Shown here: piece after piece, positions 1-5,712 of the stretch | How positions within the stretch are numbered: position 1 is the stretch's first letter | How the letters are laid out: the number at the start of each line of letters is the position of its first letter | Assembly (NCBI GenBank): GCA_017965125.1 | Contig: JAGCQO010000292.1 | Coordinates: 1 to 5,841, forward strand | Reading direction: 5' to 3' | DNA: 5,841 nucleotides | From: Paludibacteraceae bacterium | Lineage (GTDB): Bacteria > Bacteroidota > Bacteroidia > Bacteroidales > Paludibacteraceae | Notes under the pieces: model-generated | Told to the model about the DNA's origin: nothing | What the model saw: the letters and a program-made list of their open reading frames with translations, nothing else | The model's database searches: none | Translations under genes and position numbers: made by a program

Positions 1-1938
1 CGCCTTGTCGAACTTGTCGGCCACGCTCGTGAAGCGGCGCACCTGCTCCTCGGTGAAGTCGTCGAAACGCTCCTCGTCGCTGCCCACGAAGTGCGAGAAC
101 ACCGAACGGACAAGAAGCGCGTCCTTGGCCTTCAGCTGCTTTATGACCTCGTCGGCCTCGTCGAGCTCAAATCCGAGTCGGCTCATGCCGGTGTTTATTT
201 TTATATGCACAGGGTATTTCTTCACACCCTGGCGCTCCGCCTCCTCCAAGAACGCATGGAGCATGGAGAAGCTGTAAATCTCAGGTTCCAAGTGGTAGTC
301 GATGATTTTCGCCAGTCCGCCGATTTCCGGGTTCATGACGATGATAGGCACGCTTATGCCCTCGTTGCGCAGTGTCGCTCCTTCGTCAGCCACAGCCACA
401 GCGAGATAGTCGCAGCCGTGTCCCTGAAGGGCTCTCGCGACAGCCACGTCGCCCGAACCGTAGGCGTTCGCCTTGACCATGTGAACCATCTTCGTCTCCG
501 GCTTTAGGAACGAGCGGAAGTAGTCAACGTTGTGGAGTATGGCGTTTATATCGACCTCGAGCGTGGTCTGGTGGACGATTGACGATATTTTCGCCGAGAC
601 GTCCTCGAAGCGGAACGAACGCGCTCCCTTCAGAAGCACCGCCTCGTTTCTGAGTTCTGTCAGCACGTTCGACTCGAGCAGTTCGCGTGTCGATGTGTAG
701 AAACTCTTCTCGGTGAAGTTGAAGAGGTTGGCGTTAGCGGAAATCTCCGGGCCGACGCCTATCAGACGCTCCACAGCCTTGTTCTTCAGCAGCTCCGCCA
801 CTGAGACGTAGAGCGACACGGTGTCCTTGCCGCTTTGGAATATGTCGGAAAGTATGATTGTCTTCTTCAGTTTCTTCGCCTCCGCCTGTGAGTTGAGGAA
901 GTCGAGGGCGATGGAGAGCGAGTCGAAGTCGGAGTTGTAGGAGTCGTTTATGACAAGGCATCCGTTCTCGCCGTTCTTCACTTCAAGTCGCATCGCCACG
1001 GACTTGAGCGTCGAGAATCGCTTGGCAACCTCGTCGGGGTCGTAGCCAAGCCAAAGCATGAAGCAAAGGCAGTTCATGGCGTTCTCCACCGAGGCGTTGT
1101 CGCCGAACGGCAGTGTCAGCGCGTACTCCTTGTCCTTGTATTTATACTTGATGTCATATCCTTTCGCCGAGTTGCCGGCAGAGAGCAGTTTGACGGTCGT
1201 TCCGGCTGTTTTGCCCCACGTGAACTGCTCCGCCTTGAGGTCGGCCTGCGCCACGGCTATGTCGAGCAGTTTGTCGTCCTTGCCGTAGATAAGCACATCG
1301 GCCGAAGTGAACAGCAGCAGCTTCTGCTCGCACTTCTCCTTGAGCGACGCAAAGTTCTCCTGGTGCGCCTCGCCGAGGTGTGTGAATATGCCGACGGTCG
1401 GTTTTATGATGTTCGCGAGCTTGTCCATCTCGCCCGGCTTCGAGATACCCGCCTCGATGATGGCGAGTTCGGTCTGCTCCTCAATCTCAAGCACAGAGAG
1501 CGGCACGCCTATCTGCGAGTTGTAGCTTCGTGGCGAGCGTGTCACCTTCTTGTCGTCGCCTATGAGCTGGCTTATCCATTCCTTTACTATGGTTTTTCCA
1601 TTGCTTCCGGTCACGCCGAGCACTGGGATGTGGAACTTCGCGCGGTGGTATGCCGCCAGCTTCTGCATCGCCTTCAAAGGGTCGTCGGTCACAAGGAAAT
1701 TCGCGTTGTCGGTCACGACAGACTCGTCGCTCACGAGGAACGACTTCACCCCGACCGAAATCAAGTCCTTGACATAGCGGTGACCGTCGTTGCGAGAGGT
1801 CTTGAGCGCCACAAACATTGAACCAGAGGGATAAGAAACCGTACGGCTGTCGGTTATGACATAGGAAACTATATCCGAGCCGTCACCAATCAGCTTTGCG
1901 CCAGTGACTTTGGCTATTTCTTCAAGAAGATATTTCAT
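1..1938 (-). CDS. murF: Bifunctional MurF ligase / alanine racemase fusion, 3' end cut by window
   Basis: This fusion joins two cytoplasmic peptidoglycan-precursor enzymes. MurF adds D-Ala-D-Ala to the UDP-MurNAc-tripeptide using ATP, and Alr makes D-alanine with PLP. The reading frame is open from the ATG at 1938 to position 1, giving 646 codons. MurF covers about residues 1-450: P-loop GVTGSNGKT with Lys115, YNSQIGVPL from Tyr139, LGEAHQE around His192, NDSYNSD from Asn331 and KGARS from Lys437. The Alr domain begins near residue 455 (TTLEVDINAILHNV). It has the PLP-lysine motif VKANAYG (Lys489, Tyr493) and KINTGMSRLGF, with Lys580 and Arg587 at the spacing of the carbamylated Lys and PLP-contacting Arg of known racemases. 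The C-terminal Alr part, including the second catalytic Tyr, lies outside the window. Such fusions are usual in Bacteroidetes at roughly 800 residues. No strong Shine-Dalgarno precedes the start. No frameshift or internal stop was seen. Confidence 0.96.
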   Translation of the reverse strand, partial: MKYLLEEIAKVTGAKLIGDGSDIVSYVITDSRTVSYPSGSMFVALKTSRNDGHRYVKDLISVGVKSFLVSDESVVTDNANFLVTDDPLKAMQKLAAYHRAKFHIPVLGVTGSNGKTIVKEWISQLIGDDKKVTRSPRSYNSQIGVPLSVLEIEEQTELAIIEAGISKPGEMDKLANIIKPTVGIFTHLGEAHQENFASLKEKCEQKLLLFTSADVLIYGKDDKLLDIAVAQADLKAEQFTWGKTAGTTVKLLSAGNSAKGYDIKYKYKDKEYALTLPFGDNASVENAMNCLCFMLWLGYDPDEVAKRFSTLKSVAMRLEVKNGENGCLVINDSYNSDFDSLSIALDFLNSQAEAKKLKKTIILSDIFQSGKDTVSLYVSVAELLKNKAVERLIGVGPEISANANLFNFTEKSFYTSTRELLESNVLTELRNEAVLLKGARSFRFEDVSAKISSIVHQTTLEVDINAILHNVDYFRSFLKPETKMVHMVKANAYGSGDVAVARALQGHGCDYLAVAVADEGATLRNEGISVPIIVMNPEIGGLAKIIDYHLEPEIYSFSMLHAFLEEAERQGVKKYPVHIKINTGMSRLGFELDEADEVIKQLKAKDALLVRSVFSHFVGSDEERFDDFTEEQVRRFTSVADKFDKA

Positions 1939-1948
1939 CGTAGTTTTT

Positions 1949-1988
1949 GATAATCATTCAACGAACCACGAAGGTAAGAATAATTATC
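1949..1988. repeat. 11-bp inverted repeat around the murF-alr -7-like box
   Basis: On the minus strand GATAATTATTC (1988-1978) is matched by GAATGATTATC (1959-1949). As RNA this gives 10 Watson-Crick pairs and one U-G pair around an 18-base loop. The upstream arm overlaps the stop codon of the preceding gene, and the loop holds TACCTTCG. The sequence after the hairpin is AAAAAC, not a T-run, so it is not a classical intrinsic terminator on this strand. The stem is AT-rich and probably weak. Confidence 0.5.
1969..1976 (-). promoter_or_regulatory. Possible -7 box for murF-alr
   Basis: The minus strand reads TACCTTCG here, one base off the Bacteroidetes TAnnTTTG -7 consensus. It sits 30 bases before the murF-alr start, a sensible leader length. 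I found no TTG -33 element 19-21 bases upstream, so it may be weak or not a promoter. The gene could instead be read through from the membrane-protein gene, whose stop is only 48 bases upstream. Confidence 0.4.
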
Positions 1989-2766
1989 ACTTGTTGTCGA
2001 GTTCAGGAGGAAATATCTCGTCCATGGTCAAGCCTGTAAGTCGCGTCATTTTTCTGAAGAAATAAAGCACGATGAAGATTATGCACAGCGCGAAAGGCAG
2101 CACACAGTACGGATACTTCAGATACATGAGCTCGGCTATCTGCTCGTTGGTCGGCATTGGGTCCACAAGCACGATGACCGCAAGGATATAGTGCATCACT
2201 GCAGAGAATACGAACGCGAAGAAGAAGAGCCATGTCGTGTCTCTGAAGAGCTTTTTGAAGCTGCATCCTTTGCCGTTGCGCTCCAACGCCGCATCGACCT
2301 TGTAAACGTCCATGAACTTGTCGTTGCACACCATGCGGACAAGAAGCGGCGGGTCCATCTTCAGCGTCAGGAGTATGAGCAATCCCAACACAAAAGGAAT
2401 GGCCGCGTCCTTGATGGCAAGCCACTGCGACGACAGCTCGAACAGCCCGACAACACCTGTGAGCAACACGCCCACGATGCCTGCCATGGCCACTATGCTT
2501 GTTCTCTTGTGAATAATCCAGTTGACGATAAAATAACCCACCGGAAACGAGAGCGACAGCACAAGCGCATTGGCTGCCACCTGGTTATGCGCAACGCCGA
2601 GCTTGAACGGGAAGATGATGCCGTCGAAGCCCACCACATCGCAAAACAGCGAGTATTTAGTCAGAAAAAATATAGGGATAATGAAGTTGAGAAGGAAACT
2701 CAGCAGCGGGTTTCCCTTTTCCTTGGATGCGTACGCACGATTGGCGGCTCTAAGTTGTGCCTTCAT
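1987..2766 (-). CDS. VC0807-like six-helix membrane protein, paralog B
   Basis: This is a 259-residue inner-membrane protein of unknown function and the downstream member of a tandem paralogous pair. Hydrophobic segments lie near residues 19-37, 64-84, 90-109, 119-136, 176-201 and 217-237. A charged cytoplasm-like loop (about 138-175) splits them 4+2. The best conserved block is residues 99-136, with GLFE and the AIKDAAIPF stretch. By eye it is identical to the neighbouring paralog at 18 of 38 positions. The VC0807 family label rests on remembered similarity of this block. Such proteins are sometimes called MFS transporters, but there are only about six helices and no MFS motif. Compared with its paralog it has roughly 13-17 extra residues between helices 1 and 2 and lacks the charged C-terminal tail. 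The start is supported by AAAGG eight bases upstream. Confidence 0.85.
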   Translation of the reverse strand: MKAQLRAANRAYASKEKGNPLLSFLLNFIIPIFFLTKYSLFCDVVGFDGIIFPFKLGVAHNQVAANALVLSLSFPVGYFIVNWIIHKRTSIVAMAGIVGVLLTGVVGLFELSSQWLAIKDAAIPFVLGLLILLTLKMDPPLLVRMVCNDKFMDVYKVDAALERNGKGCSFKKLFRDTTWLFFFAFVFSAVMHYILAVIVLVDPMPTNEQIAELMYLKYPYCVLPFALCIIFIVLYFFRKMTRLTGLTMDEIFPPELDNK

Positions 2767-2774
2767 TATTTTAG

Positions 2775-2793
2775 CCTTTCTTATAAAAGAAAG
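2775..2793 (-). promoter_or_regulatory. Ribosome binding site covered by a 7-bp hairpin
   Basis: The minus strand reads CTTTCTT-TTAT-AAGAAAG-G, a perfect 7-bp stem with a four-base loop at 2793-2776. The downstream arm contains most of the Shine-Dalgarno-like AAAGG (2779-2775), eight bases before the ATG at 2766. Transcripts reading through from the upstream paralog could fold this hairpin. Transcripts starting from the -7 box at 2802-2795 would begin inside or next to its left arm and might not. A role in translation is inference. Confidence 0.45.
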
Positions 2794-2794
2794 T

Positions 2795-2802
2795 CAAATA
2801 TA
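2795..2802 (-). promoter_or_regulatory. Candidate -7 box (TATATTTG) for membrane protein B
   Basis: TATATTTG on the minus strand is an exact match to TAnnTTTG, 28 bases before the ATG at 2766. It lies in a 101-base AT-rich gap after the upstream paralog. No good TTG -33 element was found at 19-21 bases upstream, only a T-rich run, so the promoter is plausible but not certain. Confidence 0.5.
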
Positions 2803-2867
2803 AGTATTTTCTCAAAAATAGGTTAAAAAAAGTAACATAAAGGAACAAAAAGGCGAATGAAAAGGAC

Positions 2868-3641
2868 TTATTCTTGTTTGTCTTTTTCTTCCTCGGCCTT
2901 TTTCCTGCCGCCTTCGACATCAATGTTGAAAAGCTGCTCAAACTCAAGCCCAGTCAGCTTCGAGAGGCGGTTGTAAACATAAAACAAAGCAAAGACGAGC
3001 ACGAGGGTCGAAGGCAGTGCGATGACCGGATAAGAAAGCGCCGTCATGCGTGCCATCTCCTCGGCGAACTCCGGTGTGCCGGAAGGGCTGTGAATCAAGT
3101 ACTTGGCGAGCGAGAAGTTGAGAATCGTGGACACAAGGAACGACGCTGCGACCATGTATGAGGCGTTGACGAGCATACGCTCCACAGCCTTGCTGTTGTC
3201 GTTTTCCTCAAGGCGGCTGTTTATCAGTTCCATGTTCATAAGATCCTCATTGTAAAGGAGTTTCTTGACCAACGGATAAGGCGTTTTCATGGAAATGAGC
3301 ACTGCCAGACCGATGATGAACGGCACGCTCGCTTCCTTGTAGGCGATGAGCTCGCTCGGGAACTCGAACACGCCGATGATGCCCGTCAGCAGCACGCTCA
3401 CAAAGCCGAGTATGGAGATGAAATTCGCCTTATGCTCACGGCGCCACTCCCACAGGAAATAGCCAAGCGGAAAGGCAAGCGCCACGACGAGGCCGAGCTT
3501 CGGGCCGAGGTAGTTGTCGTTGCTGAACTTGGAGAGGATGACGACAGGGACAACGATGTTAAAGAGAATGTTGATTAACGGATTCTGCTTTTTCTTCTTT
3601 CTCTCTGTGGCTGCGGCAGCCTGTTCGTTATTGTTGCTCAT
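2868..3641 (-). CDS. VC0807-like six-helix membrane protein, paralog A
   Basis: This is a 257-residue inner-membrane protein, homologous along its whole length to the next gene downstream. After a basic N-terminus (KKKK at 15-18) come hydrophobic segments near residues 21-38, 46-65, 73-92, 103-118, 158-182 and 200-224. A charged loop lies at about 120-156 and the C-terminal tail is rich in Lys and Glu (from about 245). Shared signatures are NPL before helix 1, FPLGYF (57-62), LLTGIIGVFEF (84-94) and KEASVPFIIGL (102-112). This copy matches the VC0807-type pattern I recall better than paralog B does. No catalytic or transport motif is visible, so function is unknown. GGAA lies about ten bases before the ATG. 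The gene has its own plausible promoter at the end of the GSCFA gene. Confidence 0.87.
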   Translation of the reverse strand: MSNNNEQAAAATERKKKKQNPLINILFNIVVPVVILSKFSNDNYLGPKLGLVVALAFPLGYFLWEWRREHKANFISILGFVSVLLTGIIGVFEFPSELIAYKEASVPFIIGLAVLISMKTPYPLVKKLLYNEDLMNMELINSRLEENDNSKAVERMLVNASYMVAASFLVSTILNFSLAKYLIHSPSGTPEFAEEMARMTALSYPVIALPSTLVLVFALFYVYNRLSKLTGLEFEQLFNIDVEGGRKKAEEEKDKQE

Positions 3642-3672
3642 TGAGTTGTTTTCCGGGTTAAAAAAGAAGTCG

Positions 3673-3703
3673 CAAATTTACGCCATGCGGTTCTTTAAAT
3701 CAA
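3673..3703 (-). promoter_or_regulatory. Bacteroidetes-type promoter for membrane protein A
   Basis: The minus strand has TTG at 3703-3701, a 20-base spacer, and TAAATTTG at 3680-3673, an exact TAnnTTTG. Both spacing and boxes fit the Bacteroidetes primary-sigma consensus. The first three bases of the -7 box (TAA) are also the stop codon of the upstream GSCFA gene, so the promoter is embedded in its 3' end. The leader to the ATG at 3641 would be about 25 bases. This is the best-formed promoter in the window. Confidence 0.65.
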
Positions 3704-4667
3704 TAATATCGTTTGAAAGATCCACCTCCTTGTGCTCCGAGGCGAAGGCCTGGAACTTGGCGAGCTGCGACTCCACGAAGCGTCGGTAGTTGTCGTCGGA
3801 GGTCAAGGGTCTGTGTGAAAGCGAACGTGTGAGTTTTCGCACCTCGGACGCTGTGCGGTCGGTCGTGTCGGTGAAATAACGCTCGCAGAAAGCCGCGAAC
3901 ACGTAGTCCACCGCCGCAGGTGACGGATGAGCCATGTCGTCGGCGAAGAAGCGGTAGGCGCGCAGGTCGTCGATAAGGAGCTCGTAGGCTGGGAAGTAGT
4001 CGCAGCCGAAAGTCGCGCACAGCTCATCGGCAGCCAAGTGAAGCACCGACTTGGAGAGCGAGTTCTCATGGGCGCCGTCCTTGAAGTGGCGCACGGGGCT
4101 GACGGTCAGCACAATCCTGACGCCGGGGTTCAGCGCACGGATCTCGCTTATGGCGTCGCCAAGAGCCTTCACGGCCTCGCTGACACTGATGCGTCGGCGA
4201 GCGAACAGGTCGGGCTTCTGCTTATGGCAGTTGGCCACAATCCGCCCCGTCGATTTCAGCTCATAGACCCACGCCGTGCCAAGCGTCAGAACAACGGTCG
4301 TAATCTTCTTGAAGTCAACGGCTTGAATCGACGAATTGATAGCGTCAAGACACGCCTGCTTTTCGTCACGCGAGAAGCGCGAATGGTGCATCCAGCTGTG
4401 GTATAACCCTTCGCTGAAAAACAAATCGTCCTCGGTGAAAAGCCTTTGGGCAGCAAGCAGATGCAGAGCAGAGGCTATGGACAGCGGATTGTACAAAATG
4501 CCGAACGGATTGACCGTCACGCGCAGACGAGACTGCGAAAGCCGCTCTGCCACATTCTCCGCAAAGCACGAGCCGACGGAAAGGATATTGTCGTCATACC
4601 CGATGCTGAAGTCCGACTTGCCGACAGGGAAAGTCAGACGGAAAAGCATGTCTGCGTTTTTTGCCAT
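3678..4667 (-). CDS. GSCFA family protein (SGNH-hydrolase-like)
   Basis: This is a probable cytoplasmic protein of 329 residues from the chosen start, in the GSCFA family, which resembles SGNH/GDSL hydrolases. The substrate is unknown. Visible motifs, numbered from that start, are GSCFAE with Ser33 (block I), LTLGTAWVY from 127, NCHKQ from 146, SPVRHFKDG from 190, and DMAH (Asp244, His247), which fits the DxxH catalytic block. There is no signal peptide. The frame stays open upstream to 4730, but that extension contains a terminator hairpin and a TACCTTTG box. I therefore start at the ATG at 4667; the ATG at 4649 (MLFRLTFPV) aligns even better with the usual family N-terminus as I recall it. 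I also recall GSCFA genes beside murF-alr in other Bacteroidetes; here two membrane-protein genes separate them. Confidence 0.9.
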   Translation of the reverse strand: MAKNADMLFRLTFPVGKSDFSIGYDDNILSVGSCFAENVAERLSQSRLRVTVNPFGILYNPLSIASALHLLAAQRLFTEDDLFFSEGLYHSWMHHSRFSRDEKQACLDAINSSIQAVDFKKITTVVLTLGTAWVYELKSTGRIVANCHKQKPDLFARRRISVSEAVKALGDAISEIRALNPGVRIVLTVSPVRHFKDGAHENSLSKSVLHLAADELCATFGCDYFPAYELLIDDLRAYRFFADDMAHPSPAAVDYVFAAFCERYFTDTTDRTASEVRKLTRSLSHRPLTSDDNYRRFVESQLAKFQAFASEHKEVDLSNDIIDLKNRMA

Positions 4668-4672
4668 TTTAT

Positions 4673-4728
4673 AAAAAAAGATTTGCTTCCTTAAACACCT
4701 CCACAAAGGTAATAAAAGAAAGCAAATC
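4673..4728 (-). terminator. Intrinsic terminator-like hairpin after the lipoprotein genes
   Basis: Five bases after the second lipoprotein's stop codon the minus strand reads GATTTGCTTTCTT (4728-4716). It pairs with AAGGAAGCAAATC (4692-4680) through 12 Watson-Crick pairs and one U-G pair. The 23-base loop can form a small inner stem ACCT/AGGT. Seven T residues follow at once (4679-4673). The long stem, U-run and position after a stop codon support an intrinsic terminator for the receptor-lipoprotein unit. The loop is larger than usual. No T-run follows on the plus strand, so it would act in one direction. Confidence 0.75.
4704..4711 (-). promoter_or_regulatory. Candidate -7 box (TACCTTTG) for the GSCFA gene
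   Basis: TACCTTTG is an exact TAnnTTTG match on the minus strand, 36 bases before the ATG at 4667. A start about seven bases downstream would leave a leader of roughly 30 bases. No TTG element was found at the expected 19-21 base spacing; the nearest TTTG is only 11 bases upstream. The box lies wholly in the loop of the terminator hairpin described separately. Confidence 0.5.
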
Positions 4729-4733
4729 ACACA

Positions 4734-5240
4734 TTACTCAAGAATCTTGACTGAATACGCCTTGAACGACTGCCACCCAGCCGCGTCGGTGAGACGCACG
4801 ACGAAATGGTAGTCGCCAGTGTCTATGTCGTCAGGTATCGGAATATCGACAAACGCGTCGTGAACCGCCGAGTTCGCCGGAATGGGGAACGACTCGTTGT
4901 AAACCCACACCTTGGACGTAGCCGGCTTCACGGGGTCGAGTTCACAGTCGGTGGCTGAAGTGCCGTGGCTGTGGTGCTCAAAGTTGTTGTGCACCTCGAT
5001 GTTGTAATTGCCCAAGGCGATGTTGTCGGCAAACAAAGCGTGGAAATGAATCGTCTCGCCGCGATAGAAACGGTCGCACTCTTGTGGCGACGCCGTCGAT
5101 AAAGTGTCCGAGATGACCGGATAGCTGACGTCCTTGCTGTCCGAGTCGCCACACGAGGCAAACGACACGAACAAAAGGCTGATTAACAAAACGCAAAAAG
5201 TCTTGATACTCATATTATTACGATTTAGCATAGTCATCAT
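4734..5240 (-). CDS. His-rich DUF4625-like lipoprotein
   Basis: This is a 168-residue probable outer-membrane lipoprotein. A hydrophobic signal sequence (about residues 11-28) ends in SFASC, with Cys30 as the likely lipidated residue, followed by the acidic stretch GDSDSKD. The mature part resembles DUF4625: FADNIALGNYNIEVHNNF, then HHSHG, and near the C-terminus VDIPIPDDIDTGDYHF with LTDAAGW. Histidines cluster at 65, 67, 84, 89, 90 and 92, with others at 127 and 145. This suggests metal binding, which is inference. The start overlaps the stop of the preceding lipoprotein gene as ATGA, pointing to translational coupling. AGAGG lies four bases before this ATG and seven before the adjacent in-frame ATG at 5237. 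Met10 (5213) is another possible start that gives a more typical signal peptide. A terminator-like hairpin follows directly. Confidence 0.85.
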   Translation of the reverse strand: MMTMLNRNNMSIKTFCVLLISLLFVSFASCGDSDSKDVSYPVISDTLSTASPQECDRFYRGETIHFHALFADNIALGNYNIEVHNNFEHHSHGTSATDCELDPVKPATSKVWVYNESFPIPANSAVHDAFVDIPIPDDIDTGDYHFVVRLTDAAGWQSFKAYSVKILE

Positions 5241-5662
5241 TCATCCTCTTCCTCAAGTCCAAGCGCCTGCTCCACTGTCGTTTGCTGCCCGCGTTTGTCG
5301 GTTACCGTAAGGCGAAGCTTGTAGTCCGCCACAGTTGCAACATCGGCTATGACAACGTTGTGGATGTGGAAATGAACGCCGTCCGTGGCCTTCACGCCAG
5401 CGTAAGTCTTGCTGTCGGAGTACGACTCGCCCACCTGACGCCCGTCCTTGTCGAGAACAACGGCACCGAGAGAGGCGATGAGCCCTTCCGCGCTAATGTT
5501 GGCCTGCACGCAGACCTCGTTCTCGGCAGACTCGTAGTTGGCTTCGGTCAAAACGACCACAGGAGCAGATGTCTTGTCGTCATCGTCGCCGCAAGCCGTC
5601 ATTACCGAAGTGAAAAGAACTGAAAGAATTACTATTAATGCTGATTTGATGTTTGTTTTCAT
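5237..5662 (-). CDS. Short DUF4625-like surface lipoprotein
   Basis: This is a 141-residue lipoprotein. A basic N-terminus and hydrophobic core lead to the lipobox MTAC, with Cys24 lipidated, then GDDDDK. That acidic run next to the cysteine is like the lipoprotein export signal that sends Bacteroidetes lipoproteins to the cell surface. The mature domain of about 115 residues shares its second half with the next gene: HFHIHNVVIADV, then DYKLRLTVTDKRGQ against DYHFVVRLTDAAGW there. It lacks that protein's NNFEHHSHG segment but has its own HFHIH triplet (His97, 99, 101). The C-terminus ends in a Glu/Asp run. The gene follows the TonB-dependent receptor by 50 bases and overlaps the next gene by 4, so the three are probably one operon. 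No Shine-Dalgarno is visible; the leader is AT-rich. The DUF4625 assignment is weaker here than for its neighbour. Confidence 0.82.
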   Translation of the reverse strand: MKTNIKSALIVILSVLFTSVMTACGDDDDKTSAPVVVLTEANYESAENEVCVQANISAEGLIASLGAVVLDKDGRQVGESYSDSKTYAGVKATDGVHFHIHNVVIADVATVADYKLRLTVTDKRGQQTTVEQALGLEEEDE

Positions 5663-5665
5663 TGT

Positions 5666-5706
5666 TTTAAAAAAGTTTGTGAGCCATCGGCTCGATTTAA
5701 AAAAGT
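5666..5706. repeat. Direct repeat pair flanking a short hairpin
   Basis: The 50-base spacer between receptor and first lipoprotein holds an 11-base direct repeat. It reads TTTAAAAAAGT on the plus strand at 5666-5676 and 5696-5706, exactly 30 bases apart. Between the copies is a 5-bp inverted repeat, GAGCC-ATC-GGCTC (5681-5693). On the minus strand the hairpin is followed after five bases by CTTTTTT, which resembles a weak terminator or attenuator. No TAnnTTTG box was seen here, so co-transcription with the receptor is likely. Confidence 0.4.
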
Positions 5707-5712
5707 GATTTA

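Noticed and set aside
5..1821. Several plus-strand open frames opposite murF-alr
   Set aside because: They are antisense shadows of a continuous minus-strand fusion enzyme with all key motifs; the translations are Arg/Ser/His-rich and match no family I know.
2191..2826. A 211-codon plus-strand frame opposite membrane protein B
   Set aside because: Its sequence is highly charged, low in hydrophobic pattern, and antisense to a clear membrane protein with a paralog next door.
2767..2867. Intrinsic terminator after membrane protein A
   Set aside because: The spacer is T-rich, but no stem precedes a T-run; the only clear hairpin is the one at the downstream ribosome site.
1987..3641. MFS transporter for the two membrane proteins
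   Set aside because: About six helices and 257-259 residues, no MFS signature loop; the VC0807-like label fits better.
3663..3697. AAAGAA/TTCTTT inverted repeat around the -7 box of membrane protein A as a third case of the nested architecture
   Set aside because: Only six A/T-rich pairs over a 22-base loop, with mismatch at once inside; easily expected by chance.
3927..4406. A 159-codon plus-strand frame opposite the GSCFA gene
   Set aside because: The minus strand carries the recognisable GSCFA and DxxH motifs; the plus frame has none and no ribosome site was seen.
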